Shown here in pieces: positions 11,001 through 21,800 of a stretch of 64,000 nt of DNA (positions are counted from its first letter, which is position 1; every line of letters starts with the position of its first letter). This DNA is from Cyanophora paradoxa. Lineage: Eukaryota; Glaucocystophyceae; Cyanophorales; Cyanophoraceae. A model generated the notes under the pieces. That model searched no databases. It had not been told where the DNA came from and saw nothing but the letters and a program-made list of their open reading frames with translations. The stretch covers positions 372,001 through 436,000 of the forward strand of contig QPMI01000453.1 of assembly GCA_004431415.1 (NCBI GenBank), written 5' to 3'. The position numbers were made by a program, and so were the translations under genes.

Positions 11001-14000
11001 GCGCGTCACGTAAAGTAGAGCGGGAAGCCTCGCGAACGGACGGACCTTGGGCAGGGCCTTTCCGTGCTGCTCCATGAGGGCCTCCAGGCGCCGCCGCTCC
11101 TCGGCAGCCTCGACCAGCTCCCGGTCCTTTCGGGACCGGTCGAGCATCATGTTCAGCAGCGCGCTCCGCTTCCGGTCCGCTTCGTCGGGCCACACCGCCG
11201 CCGCCGCCTGGTCGACAACATAGAAAATTAGATGGATAAGACTTAGATTAGATAGAGAGTACCTCGTCGTTCATCTCCGTGTCGGCGCCGGGCTTCGGCT
11301 TCGCGTTCGCGTAGGGGAGGAGGGCGTAGAGTCCCCCGCCCGCCTCCACCGCCGGCCGTATGCCCGCTGGGGGGTACGTCAGACCAGCCATCCTAGCCAA
11401 GCGGCGCGGCCCAGTTCTAGCCAAGCGGCGCGGCCCAGTACCCCGGCCTAGCAGCCCGGCCAGGGGGTACAGCCTAGCGGGGTGGGGGGGTACAGGGTAC
11501 AGCTGGCGCACGGTTCTTGGCGAGAGCGGCAAGGACCAGCACGCAGGCGCGCTCCAGCGATCCGCTCGAGTCCCGCAGGATCGCCACGATGCGCTGCAGG
11601 CGGAGAGAGCGGGAAGGTGAGATCAAATCAAGGCGAGAGTGGTCAAGCCAGGGCAAGTCGGACCTGCATGCTGGGGAGGAGCTGCCTGTGCGTCTCCACG
11701 AGCTTGGCGAGGAACGAGAGGGCGCAGAGGGCCTCGTTCGTCGTGTCCGACTTGCCGTGCGCGTCCTCCTCCAGCTTCTCGAGGAGCCGGACGAGGAATC
11801 CCTCCTGGGCGGGCAGAGCGGGTCGAGGTGAGCGCGGCCGTCTAGGACACTAGGTGGGGGCCGTCTAGGTGGAGCAATCGAGCAGTGTCCCCTTCTGACC
11901 CCGTGCAATCAGGAACAGCGTCTAGGACACTGCCCCCGCTATCCTAGACGGCAGAGCGGCCTAAGCGGACGTTGAAGAGATTTAAGATTTAGTGCTCTCC
12001 CCTGCCCTTTCACCTTAAAATCTCATCTAACCACACGCGTGGCACGGACCTTGAAGAGCTTGCCGCGCATCTCGACGTGCGAGGCCAGGTGGTGGCAGCA
12101 GCGGAAGCCCTGCAGCTGGATCTGCGGGGAGGGACGGTCAGAGCGCAGCTCGGCTTGGCCTGGCTCGCAGCTCGGCTTGGCCGAGCTCGCAGCTCGGCTT
12201 GGCCTAGCTCGCAGCTCGGCTTGGCCGAGCTCGCAGCTCGGCTTGGCCTAGCTCGCAGCTCGGCTTGGCCTAGCTCGCAGCTCGGCTTGGCCTAGCTCGC
12301 AGCTCGGCTTGGCCCAGCTAGCTTGAAGCTCGGCTTGGCCTAGCTCGCAGCTCGGCTTGGCCTAGCTCGCAGCTCGGCTTGGCCTAGCTAGCTTGAAGCT
12401 CGGCTTGGCCTAGCTCGCAACTCGGCTTGGCCTAGCTAGCTTGAAGCTCGGCTTGGCCTAGCTCGCAACTCGGCTTGGCCTAGCTAGCTTGAAGCTCGGC
12501 TTGGCCTAGCTCGCAGCTCGGCTTTCTAGCTTGAAGCTCGGAGGCGGGGCGCACCAGCTCCATCGGGTGCTTCATAAGCTCCCGAACGGCACGGAAGAGG
12601 GTGCCCCCCTCCTCCAGCTTCTTGAGCGTGGCCTGGACCTGGGCGGGCGGGCGAGGACGCGTTAGGCGCTTCGAGGCGGGAAGGGCGGCCGCTTGGGGCG
12701 CGGGCGGGCGGGCGAGCGGCGGTCCGTCTGGCTGCTGGGGCGCTGGGGCGGGCGCCCCTCTAAAGACCTTTGAACCATAACTTTAAAGCTTAAGGTGCAA
12801 CCCTAAGCATTCTGAGCATTCGGGCCACGCGGACCTTGCAGAGGGCGGCGAGGAGGGTTGCGGGGGCGAGGCGGTACTGGTGCTGCACGAAGGGGTTCAT
12901 GAGGTCGTTGAAGACGATGGCGTGGAATCCCTGCGGGGGGCGGGCGGGCGAACGCGCGCGCGGGCGAGGTGAGCAAGGTGAGGACGGCTCCCTTCAATAA
13001 AGCTTCGCTTAGGGCGCTGGCGGGCTAGCTGGCGTATGTCCCCTCTAGTCTAGCCTAGCCTAGCGCGGGCGAGGTGAGGACGCGAGCAAGCGAGCGGGCG
13101 GGCGAGGGCGCGTGGAGGGCGCTGGCTAGCTAGCTAGCTAGCTGGCGAATGTCCCCTCTAGTAGTCTAGCCTAGCCGTCCTAGCCTAGCCTAGGTGGGGG
13201 AGTGGGGAAGCGAGCGAGCGAGCGAGCGAGCGAGCGGGTGGAGGGGGGGGAGGAAGCGGGGGGGGGGGGGGGGGGGCCGGGTGGAGGGGCGGATGGGGGC
13301 AGTGCATGCGCCCAGTAGTTTAGCCTAGACGTGCCGGAGGCCTAGCCTCTAAGCTCTGCTCTCTTACGGTCTTACGGACCTTGTCTGCGAACTCGCGGCA
13401 GAACTCGGGGAGGGCCGAGAGGTTGACGAGGAGGGAATAGGTCATGGCGTGCTCGTCCAGGTCGCCCTCGGCCGCCCGCAGCAGCTTCGTCAGGTCCTCC
13501 AGCTTCACGCCGGCCGCGCACTGCTTCGTCGCCCCGGCTGCGAGGGCGGGAAGAAGATCAGGGGGGGGGGGAGGAGAGGGTGGGAGGGGAGGGGAGGGGA
13601 GGGGAGGAAGCTCAAGCTCCAGCTAAGCTTAGGAGGGAAGATGAGTCAGAGGAGAAGCTAAGCTTAGAAGCCTAGAAGAGGGGAGGGGAGACAGCGTTTT
13701 CGAAGAGCTTAGAAGCTTAGATGGGGGGGAGAGGAGAGGCGCGGCGCACTGCCTCCGATGGTGAGGTTTCGGAGGAGGGGAGGAGGCTTTCAGCTCTATT
13801 TGGCTCGTAAGCTTGGCTCTTTAGCTCTTTTTGGCAGGTAGGCCCTCTAAGCTTTAATTAAGATTTCTTTAAGCGCACTGTCTCCGATGGTGAGGTTGCG
13901 CAGGACGGCGAGGCTCGTCATGCGGGCCCCCGAGACGCCCAGGAGCTGGCAGAAGATGGGGACGGCGCCCCGCTGCACCATCTCCTTCCGCCGGAACACT

Positions 14001-14617
14001 GTTCAGGGTTCAGAATTCTTCATTCTGTAGTTGGAGGGCGAGCGGCGCGCACGGTTCTCGGAGACGGAGAGGAGGCGCTCGAGGGCCTGGGCGCGGGATG
14101 CGCGGCCCTGGACCATGTCCAGGAGGTCCGGGATGTTGGCGCGCATCGCCTCCACGTCTTGGCCTGAGGCGCACGAAGCGGAGTGGGCGGCGGCGCGGGG
14201 CGCGGGCCGCGGGGCGCGTGCGCACGGGACTGGGCTATGTTCTTGGCGAGGGAGTCCCAGTTGATGCCGCCCGCCTTGGGCGGCACCCGCGACTTGAAGT
14301 TCGGGCTCTTCATCTCCTGCAGAGCCTGCGCGCGCCCTGGCGGTCGGCGCCCGCCCCCGCGCGCGCCCCGCGGCCCCGCGGCCCCGCGGCCCCGCGCCCT
14401 CGCACTCGCCTCGAAGACGGTCATCGTGACCCCGAACTCCCGCGCCGCCCGCATCTCCCGGATTCCATCCATGAACCTGCTCTCCAGCAGTCAGCTAAGG
14501 ACCCGCGGCGCCGCGGCCCCGCGCGAGAGCCTGAAACGACGGATCGGGTTCGTGCATGTCCTGACCTGTTCTTCACGAGCCGGGCCTTCCATTTGTTCTG
14601 GATTGCGTGGGAGCGCC
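6492..14617 (-). CDS. Armadillo-repeat protein with long Gln-rich C-terminal region
   Basis: The minus-strand exon chain runs about 14566-14617, 14410-14476, 14233-14325, 14054-14167, 13875-13998, 13372-13535, 12830-12930, 12545-12640, 12050-12122, 11655-11815, 11500-11600, 11265-11390 and 11050-11205, then a large exon from about 10990 to 7545 and a last one ending at 6492. The N-terminal third reads as helical armadillo/HEAT repeats (VQRGAVPIFCQLLG, SLAVLRNLTIG, TYSLLVNLSALPEF, ALCALSFLAKLVE, ACVLVLAALAKN). A charged coil (EAAEERRRLEALMEQ) follows, then basic and Ser/Gly-rich stretches, then poly-Gln blocks with three copies of a YPP/QYV repeat. The tail is Pro/Ala/Ser-rich. The frame changes twice within the large exon (near 8.9 and 8.4 kb), through missed small introns or indels. 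The first exon and start codon were not found. Family role: protein-protein scaffold; specific function unknown. Confidence 0.65.
7850..8210 (-). repeat. CAG-type triplet repeat encoding poly-Gln with periodic Trp
   Basis: On the coding (minus) strand this is CAG/CAA-rich DNA encoding Gln runs broken at intervals by AEWAAA, ADWAAA or QEWAA units. A second block of the same kind lies at about 9425-9900. On the plus strand it reads CTG/TTG. Runs of ten or more Gln codons occur, so length variation between alleles is expected. Confidence 0.9.
12140..12540. repeat. Intronic minisatellite, AGCTCGGCTTGGCCTAGCTCGC unit
   Basis: A unit of about 22 bp (AGCTCGGCTTGGCCTAGCTC core) is repeated well over ten times, some copies carrying an extra GCTTGA. 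The array fills the intron between the exons at about 12545-12640 and 12050-12122 of the armadillo gene. There are no unique spacers. Confidence 0.9.
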
Positions 14618-15875
14618 CTGAAGGACCCGAGCTCTGCGGCCTGTGGCCTTTCTCGCCGCCGCTAAAGCGAACCCGACCTCCGCCGCCTCCCGCGGAGGGT
14701 TGCGCGGAGCCGGGCCGCGGCGAGTCGCCTGCGCAGAGCGACCCCGGAGGTGAGCTCGACTAGCTTACCACACTGCCGCCATCAAAGAGGCGACAGCGCA
14801 CCGGAGCCGGCCCCGAACTCTCCGCCGCCCGGTAACGCCTGCCCGTTACCCATGGCTGGCTGGCTCTTGCTACTGCTACCTCAACTTGGTTTTGGCCCTT
14901 GCTGGCCTTGTTGGCCCTGCCATCTGCGGGCCTACTTCGGCAACCAGCAGCTGCTTCTAACGGTCGCTGCTAGCTCCCCTGCAGCTAGCTCTCTTCGTAG
15001 AAGCTCGCCCGGCTGCTATTCGCAAACGCAGACCTGGCGGCGCGCAATGACAGGGCAGCGCTGCTGTACCCCAAGAGTATGGGGGAAGTTGTTGGCGCTT
15101 TCCCCCCCCCGGGGGGGGAGGCTCCGGGGGGGGGGCAGGGCGGGGGGGGCGTTCGCGCTTCCGACGAATCTCGCCTCTCGCAGTCCAGCGCGCGCCGTGA
15201 CGATGGTGGAGAGGAGCGCACGATGGATGCGGTGCTGCAGGCCGCACGACCTGCCACTTCATGCAGGCGGCTCGTCGAATATCGACCTTTCGAACTTGCA
15301 AATTCGATCGTTGACCATGACGTCGTGACTTATCGCATATCAGCACTGATTCAGCAGCGGTAAGCTGCGCGTGCTGCGCAGCCTGCGGCGCTGCGTTCCC
15401 CGGCAGCTCCGAGCTCGAGGCTCATGCATATGATCAGCAGGCTGACAGCAGCTGCAGGTGGCGGCCTGCGGTTCGGAATCGATATCCGATCCCCCCCTGC
15501 GATTCGGCGTGCGGACGCGCAGCTTTCGTGTCTGTCGTCTGCAGTCGCGGTCTAGCTATCAGCTTGCAATTGAAGCGCTACCAGCAGCTGCCTGGCGCTC
15601 GGGCCTGTAGATGTCAGCGGCAGCCGCGGCCGCAGCTTAAGCTTCGCAAATGGATGCGCGCGCGCACGCGCCCTTCCGAGGCCTCCGAAAGCCAGCGCAC
15701 GCGTAAGAGCGCTAGCTAGAACGAAGAAAGCCTGCCCATGCATATGAGGAGCACTGCCTGACTCGTTTCTTGAGGCGCTGCCGGAGAGCCGAGGCTGCAG
15801 CCGGGTCTAGGTAGGACCGCAGCGAGCGCGTCAGATCTGCAGCTGGCCGGCGCGTCTGGATCTTCAGCGCACGGC
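14618..15875. other. Spacer between divergent armadillo gene and histidine kinase
   Basis: The armadillo gene reads left and the kinase reads right from here, so the stretch must contain 5' parts of both. The missing first exon of the armadillo gene probably lies in 14.6-15.0 kb. Several open frames exist on both strands but none could be tied to either gene. No clear TATA box was seen. Confidence 0.5.
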
Positions 15876-18800
15876 ATGCGCAGAGCAGCCGCCCATGCCA
15901 TGGACGATGCGCTCAACTTGAAGATGGCCATGGATTTGACCATGACGGAGCCGCTGGCAGCTGCAGCCGCGGCCAGCGCCGCAGCGCGCGGATCCACATC
16001 CCGCCTTGCGAACACGTCCCATCACGTCACAGCAGCAGCCGTCAGCAGCGCTAGCGGCGGCGGGAGGAGGGGCAGCAACGCTTCGAGCTCCGAGCCGAGC
16101 GCGATCCCGAGCCAGGGGCCCACTCACTCGAACTCGCCGGCGAGCCCCTTGTCCTCCCGCGGCCGCGCCGATGCCTACATCACCGGCCTCCAGCGACCAT
16201 CCCTCGGTGCGGTCAGCATATCCGCCAAGCAGCAGTGCCTCCCAGCGGCCCCGGGGCCCCCTGGTTGGCGGCTTCGCGCGAAACGGAGGGCGCGCCGGAC
16301 TGCCGCCTTCTTCCTATCCATCCGCTTTCTGATGGTCATCGTGACCGTTCTGGAGGTGGGCGTCGCCGTCGCGTGCTCTTGGGCGATCAGTGCGCTTTCC
16401 CGGCTCGTCCTACCTCGAATCTTGCATTCGCAAATTTGATCGCGATCGGGGTCCGGCAGCGTACCACTTCGGCAAGCAGAATCTTGAGTACGTCGCGCGC
16501 CTGCTGGTCTTCGAAAGCCATGACCACATGAACGGAGTAATCGAGGTGCGGCTCGCGCCCCAGCCGCCTTCAAGGCTTCTGAAGCACGCCGCCGCTGATG
16601 CTTTTCGCAGAGTTATCTCCATCAGGCACACGGGTCAACCGAACTCATCTCGAACGCTTTCAAGATGGTAGGTCGCATCTTAAGAGCTTTGCCGGTCTGC
16701 ATTTCCTCCCCTGAATAAACTTGACACGCGTGCACAGGGCATGATGTCAAAGCAGCAGTGGAGGCTCACCCTCGCGGTACCCCCCTGAAGCTTTTTCTCG
16801 GCATGGGTGATGGGGTGCGCGTAGCTTGACGTCGCGGCCACCGCAGGGGCTGCATTGGAGCCTCTCGCGGTCTGCAATCGGGGGTCCGGGGCCGGCCGCG
16901 GCCGCGGCGCGGAGGCCTAGGGCTCGTCGGCTGGAGCACCTGGCCGCTTCGACCAGAAGCGGCCCGAGCTCGCACGTGTCGCCGACAAACCCGGTGCGCG
17001 CGCGCGCGCGCCCGGCCGGAATCGAACCGGATCCGGAGATCGAGCGGCTGTCGAATCCTAACTTTTGGGCGGGGGGGTGCAGCTCTTCGAACACTTCGTT
17101 CGCTTCGCGGACGGAACTGTATACGGCATGCACGTGCGTTCTGCCGAGCCGCGCGTGCACGGGGCGTTAACGTTGGCTATAGCTGGCATCGATGCATCTT
17201 TATAGCTTAACGGGATATCCCGATCCAGGGATCCGCGTTCTTTATAATATTAAGTAATCAATATATATGGCGCAGAGGTGCATTTCGGAGGAGGAGCAGT
17301 GCACATCAGAGTTTCGCGCCATTTTTGGGAACGGTCCGCTCTGTTCTGCCCTCCTTTGAAACCCGCTCGCGTTCCTCAAACGGCGCCCACAGATACGGCG
17401 CTTAGCTCGTACTCCGTCGACGCTCGCGGGCAGCCAACGACCCTCGAACTCGCGGTCCGTATTCCTAGGCCTCGCCCTCTCAGGCCTTCCCTTTGCGTAG
17501 CGCCTAAAGATGGATGCATATGCGCAGTTCATCGGCCCCGCGCCATGCGTTATATGCCCCCGCTCGTTCTACCACGATGCGGTGTCGAGCCCGCATGGGG
17601 CCTCATGGTCCGGGGTTCAAGTCCGGCGCGTTCCGAGCAAGGTGGATCTTGCGAACAACAACGGTGTCCCCGTGAGCGATTCCCGCAGATAGGGTAGCTC
17701 GCGCTCCAGACGAAGCGCGGGTTTCGAACCAAGATATCGCCCGCAGGCCAGAGGAGTTGAGCCGGAGATTCTGAACCGCCTTATGGTCGTGTGAGTCTCT
17801 CCGATTTAATTTGATCCAGCGCCGTCCGCTGCGCTCTTTGCTCCAGATATGTGACGCTGGCGATTCCGCGCATTCGCAGGTACTCGAGCAAAATCCCGGC
17901 AGCGGTGAACGTGGGAGGGTCCCCCGCCTCGCGCTTGGAGGGCCTCCCCGCGCCCCTCGATGAGCTGCTCTTCCAATGGGATACGCGTACTTCTTCGAAC
18001 CCGCAGCAGGTTCTGTCAACTGTAATCTACCCGCCCGCTTCTCCGCGCACTGAGGCAGAGATGGGCCGGGCCGCAGGACGGAACGACGTCGACTGCGACA
18101 ACAAGTGACAGCGACGACGGGCCCACCGTCGTAGGGGTACGCGCCTCTGATAGGAGTACACGCCTCTGTGCGCTGACGCGGTACGCTCGCAGTCTACTAT
18201 GTCTGTGGGCGACCTGAGCAGAATCCTGCGCGATGCGCTCCCGACGGACGACGCCGTCGCTTTCGTGACGACCGAGGTCGGGTCGAATTCCCTTCGCGAT
18301 CGAATTCGACCGCGTCCGCAGAGCTCGAGCTCCAGCTAAGCGGCCGGGCGCGCAGAGCGGCCTTATGATAGCGAGCAGCACGGCCGCGCAGGACGGCGGC
18401 TCCCGCGTGGGCGACGTCTTCGATGCAGCAAGCGGACGGTGCTTGCTTTCGATCCGCCGCGCCGCCGAGCGTTGTCGTGTTGCGGGCTGATCGTTACCCT
18501 TTGTGTCCATGGCCAGGAATGTCCTTGCTAGCGAGAACCCGTTGGCGTTGATACGAGCGATAGCTTCCCAGGTGCGCGTTTCCGATCACGAAAAGCTGAT
18601 ATCGCGCTCTGCAGTCTCGGATCCTCACGCTTCAAATTCGATCCCCGTGCGCAGAACTACGTATACGCGGCCGCGCATGGATCCGAAGAGGCCGCGGCCG
18701 GCGCCGGCGGCTTTGGAGAAGTGCTCTCGATGGAGTTCGAGGTGAGAAGCGCACAAAGTTCACGTACATAGCTGTTATAAGGCTGAATTCGGACGCATGG

Positions 18801-21800
18801 CGTTTGTTTTGTCCGCGCGATTGCATCTGCGTTCTCTGACGCACACTTGCAATCGCGCGCGCGCGCACCAAAATGAAGGGTCGCAAGTACTTCGCTGGCA
18901 GCTCGCAAGTCGTCCACCTTCCGAATCTCAAGTGGTCCCTGTGCGTACGCGTGCTCCGAGCACGCCCATCACAATTGGGAGCTCACAAGCGTTCGTTCGC
19001 TCCTCCTGGTCGAGCACAGATACATTGCCGTGCCGCGAGAAACCCTCTTGAGCGGCATCAACGGCTCGACGACGATCAACATCATCGCCAACTCCATATG
19101 GTACCCATGAATCCATCCGCCTGCTTGCAATAGAAGCTCGCCCGCGACCGCTGCGGCTGGGCTGACGACCCCGCCGCAGGCTGGTCGTGTCTGTCGTTGT
19201 GGCTATCTTCCTCGGCCTCCGCATCACGAAGCCGCTGGTCTCGCTCCGCCGGTCCATGGTCCAGCTCGCTCAGGTGACAAAATAAAGCGATGCGCTTGGC
19301 GTTAACAAATGTAAGCTAACGTGCGCGCGCGCGTTCGAATCCGCAGACGATGACGTCAATGGCTCGCGAGTTCAAATCCGAGACGAGCGGCGCGGACGCC
19401 GGCCCCGGCGCTGGCGCCGGCACCGCAGCCGCGGGCGGGCTGCAGCGCGCCGCCTCCTCTTTCGCTGCCCCGCCCTCTTCGGCCACCTCGCCGACAGCGG
19501 CGCGGGCCTCCTCCGCGGCCTTCCCATCCGCCCTCCCGCGCCACGGCTCTGTACATGTGGACCTGCACCACGGAGCGGGCTCCCCGCCCAACTCGCTCCT
19601 GAACTGCAGCATGACCTCTCGGTCCCTCTCGGGGAACCTGGCGGACGCCGCCGCCGCCGATCGCGATCGGGCCCTCTGCTGCGGGATCTGCTGGTCGAAC
19701 CCGCTGCGGCTGCGGCGCGCGTCGATCGCCATGGGCGCCGTGAGCCAGAGCAACCTGCTGGTGGCCTCCTCCGATCTGGAGGCACCGGCCGCAAAGCCCC
19801 AACAACAACAACAACAAATTCAACAACAAGTTCAACAGCGCCGCGGATCGGGAGCGGACCGCGACCCGCAGCTCCTGGAGAAACACAGGGCGCGCACACA
19901 CGCCCCTCCGCCGACCCCATCCACCCCTCCCCAGATCGATCTAATCTGCTTCTTCGTCCGCAGGTTCGGCAGTCCGTGGCGCTGGGAACGGGTCTCAGGG
20001 AGCTCCAGGCGTTTGAAGACATCATCCGCGCCATGCGCTCGGGCTTCACCGCATTCCGCGACGTGCGTTCGGCTCAACGCCACGATAAATGTAATTTTAA
20101 AGCGTCCTAGTTAGATTATGTTGTTGCCGGGATCTACATACCTAAATTATGCTTGAATAAATTTCTAGGTTCTCTAGGACGTGTGCGCGATCGATCCGAT
20201 TTGCAGCTGCACCTTATGCGCTTAAGCTTGCAATCGATTCGATATCGGCGGCCTTGAATACTACTAACTGAGCGCGCGATCGCTCAGATGAGTTCGACGG
20301 AGCTGACGCTGATGCGCTCGCTCCTCGCGGAGCGCAAGACGAAGATCGAGATGGAGGTGCCCATGTCCCACGAGAAAGCTTGAAAATTTAAACATAATCT
20401 AACGAGAAAGCCTGGAAATTTAAACATAACCTAACGAGAAAGCTTGGAAACACAACCGCCCCATATATGCATGTCCCACGAGATCCCGATATCGATGTCC
20501 CGCCATGACCGCCCCATGTCCGCCCCACCACCCCCGGGATGGTTAGAGTTGGTAAAGGGCACCGCAACGCGTGCCACGCACGCGTGCCAGGGTTGCCCCT
20601 TACTCTACCGCCACACCTACGCCGCCTTGGGCTGTCTCGCTGCCTGACAGGGCGCGACAGGTGCGGGCCGACGAGACCCGCAAGTTCATCTCCACCATGT
20701 CCCACGAGATGCGCACGGTGCGCCGCGTGCACGCTGGCCGTGCAAGCTGAAGCCGTACCGCCCCTTCTTCCCCTCGCGCGATCGCTGATCGCAATCGCGG
20801 CCGCGCCCGCGTCCGCCAGCCCCTGAACGGGATCATCGGCATGCTTCAGGTGCGCTCGGGTTCCCCGCGATTCCTTCGAATTCGGCTCTAGTTCTCGCCT
20901 CTTCTCACGCCGCCCTTCGCAGCTGGCGAAGGACTGCGAGCTCTCTGAGGAGGCGGCAGAGTTCGTCGAGGCCGCCAGCGTGAGCGGCGGTGCGGCGAGC
21001 CTTTGATTTACATCGCCTTTCTAGATTATTATATTAGAACTCTCTTATTAGGCTCTTAGTATTAGATCGCTCTTAATAGGATCTTGATCTGCGATCCCTG
21101 CTTTCTGCGATCTTGATCGACTCATTAACGTTGACATGCGTGCCACGGCCGCGCGCGCGCAGAGCACCTTCTGAGCATCGTCAACGACGTGAGAGCCCTG
21201 GCCCCCCGCCTTCTTATTAGACTATAGCTATAGATTAGAACTGCATCGCTCTTATTAGATAAGGATTACATCGCTCTTGCTAGATTCTTAGATCTCTCGT
21301 ATCAGCCCCCCGCTCCCCCCTAGAATAGATCTAGACGTGAGAGCCCTCCCACCCCCCGCCTTCGTTCGCTTTGGGCGGCTTCGGAGTCCGGCTCGAGCCC
21401 GTACCCCGCGAAGGTCCTGGACCTGCAGAAGATCGAGGCGGGCCTCATCGAGCTCCAGAGCGCGCCGACTCAGATATCGGACCTCGTGCGCATGCATACA
21501 TGTCGGAGACGATTTCGAGAATTCTGACGCGCTCTACTCTTCTAGGTCGAGGCGTCCGTGCGGATCGTGCAGCCGCGGGCCGGGGCGAAGGGCCTCATCC
21601 TCACCTCCTCGGTCGACCCCCGCGTGCCGGCTGTCGTCATGACCGACCCCGACCGGACTCGCCAATGCCTTCTGAACCTTGTCTCCAAGTGCGCCATCCG
21701 CCCTTTAGATCTAATATATATAAGGAAAGCTTAGCTAAGCTCAAGCCAAGCTAATGAACAAGCTAATCTCCACATATACATTTTTGAAAATCTTTGCTTG

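Noticed and set aside
7562-11013. Long plus-strand open frames (640 and 922 codons) over the Q-rich gene
   Set aside because: They are antisense shadows of a GC- and CAG-rich coding strand; they translate to Leu, Arg, Ala or Cys runs without domains, while the minus strand gives a coherent protein.
12140-12540. Regular repeat array as a CRISPR
   Set aside because: Units abut without unique spacers, and the array sits within a spliced intron of a eukaryotic gene.
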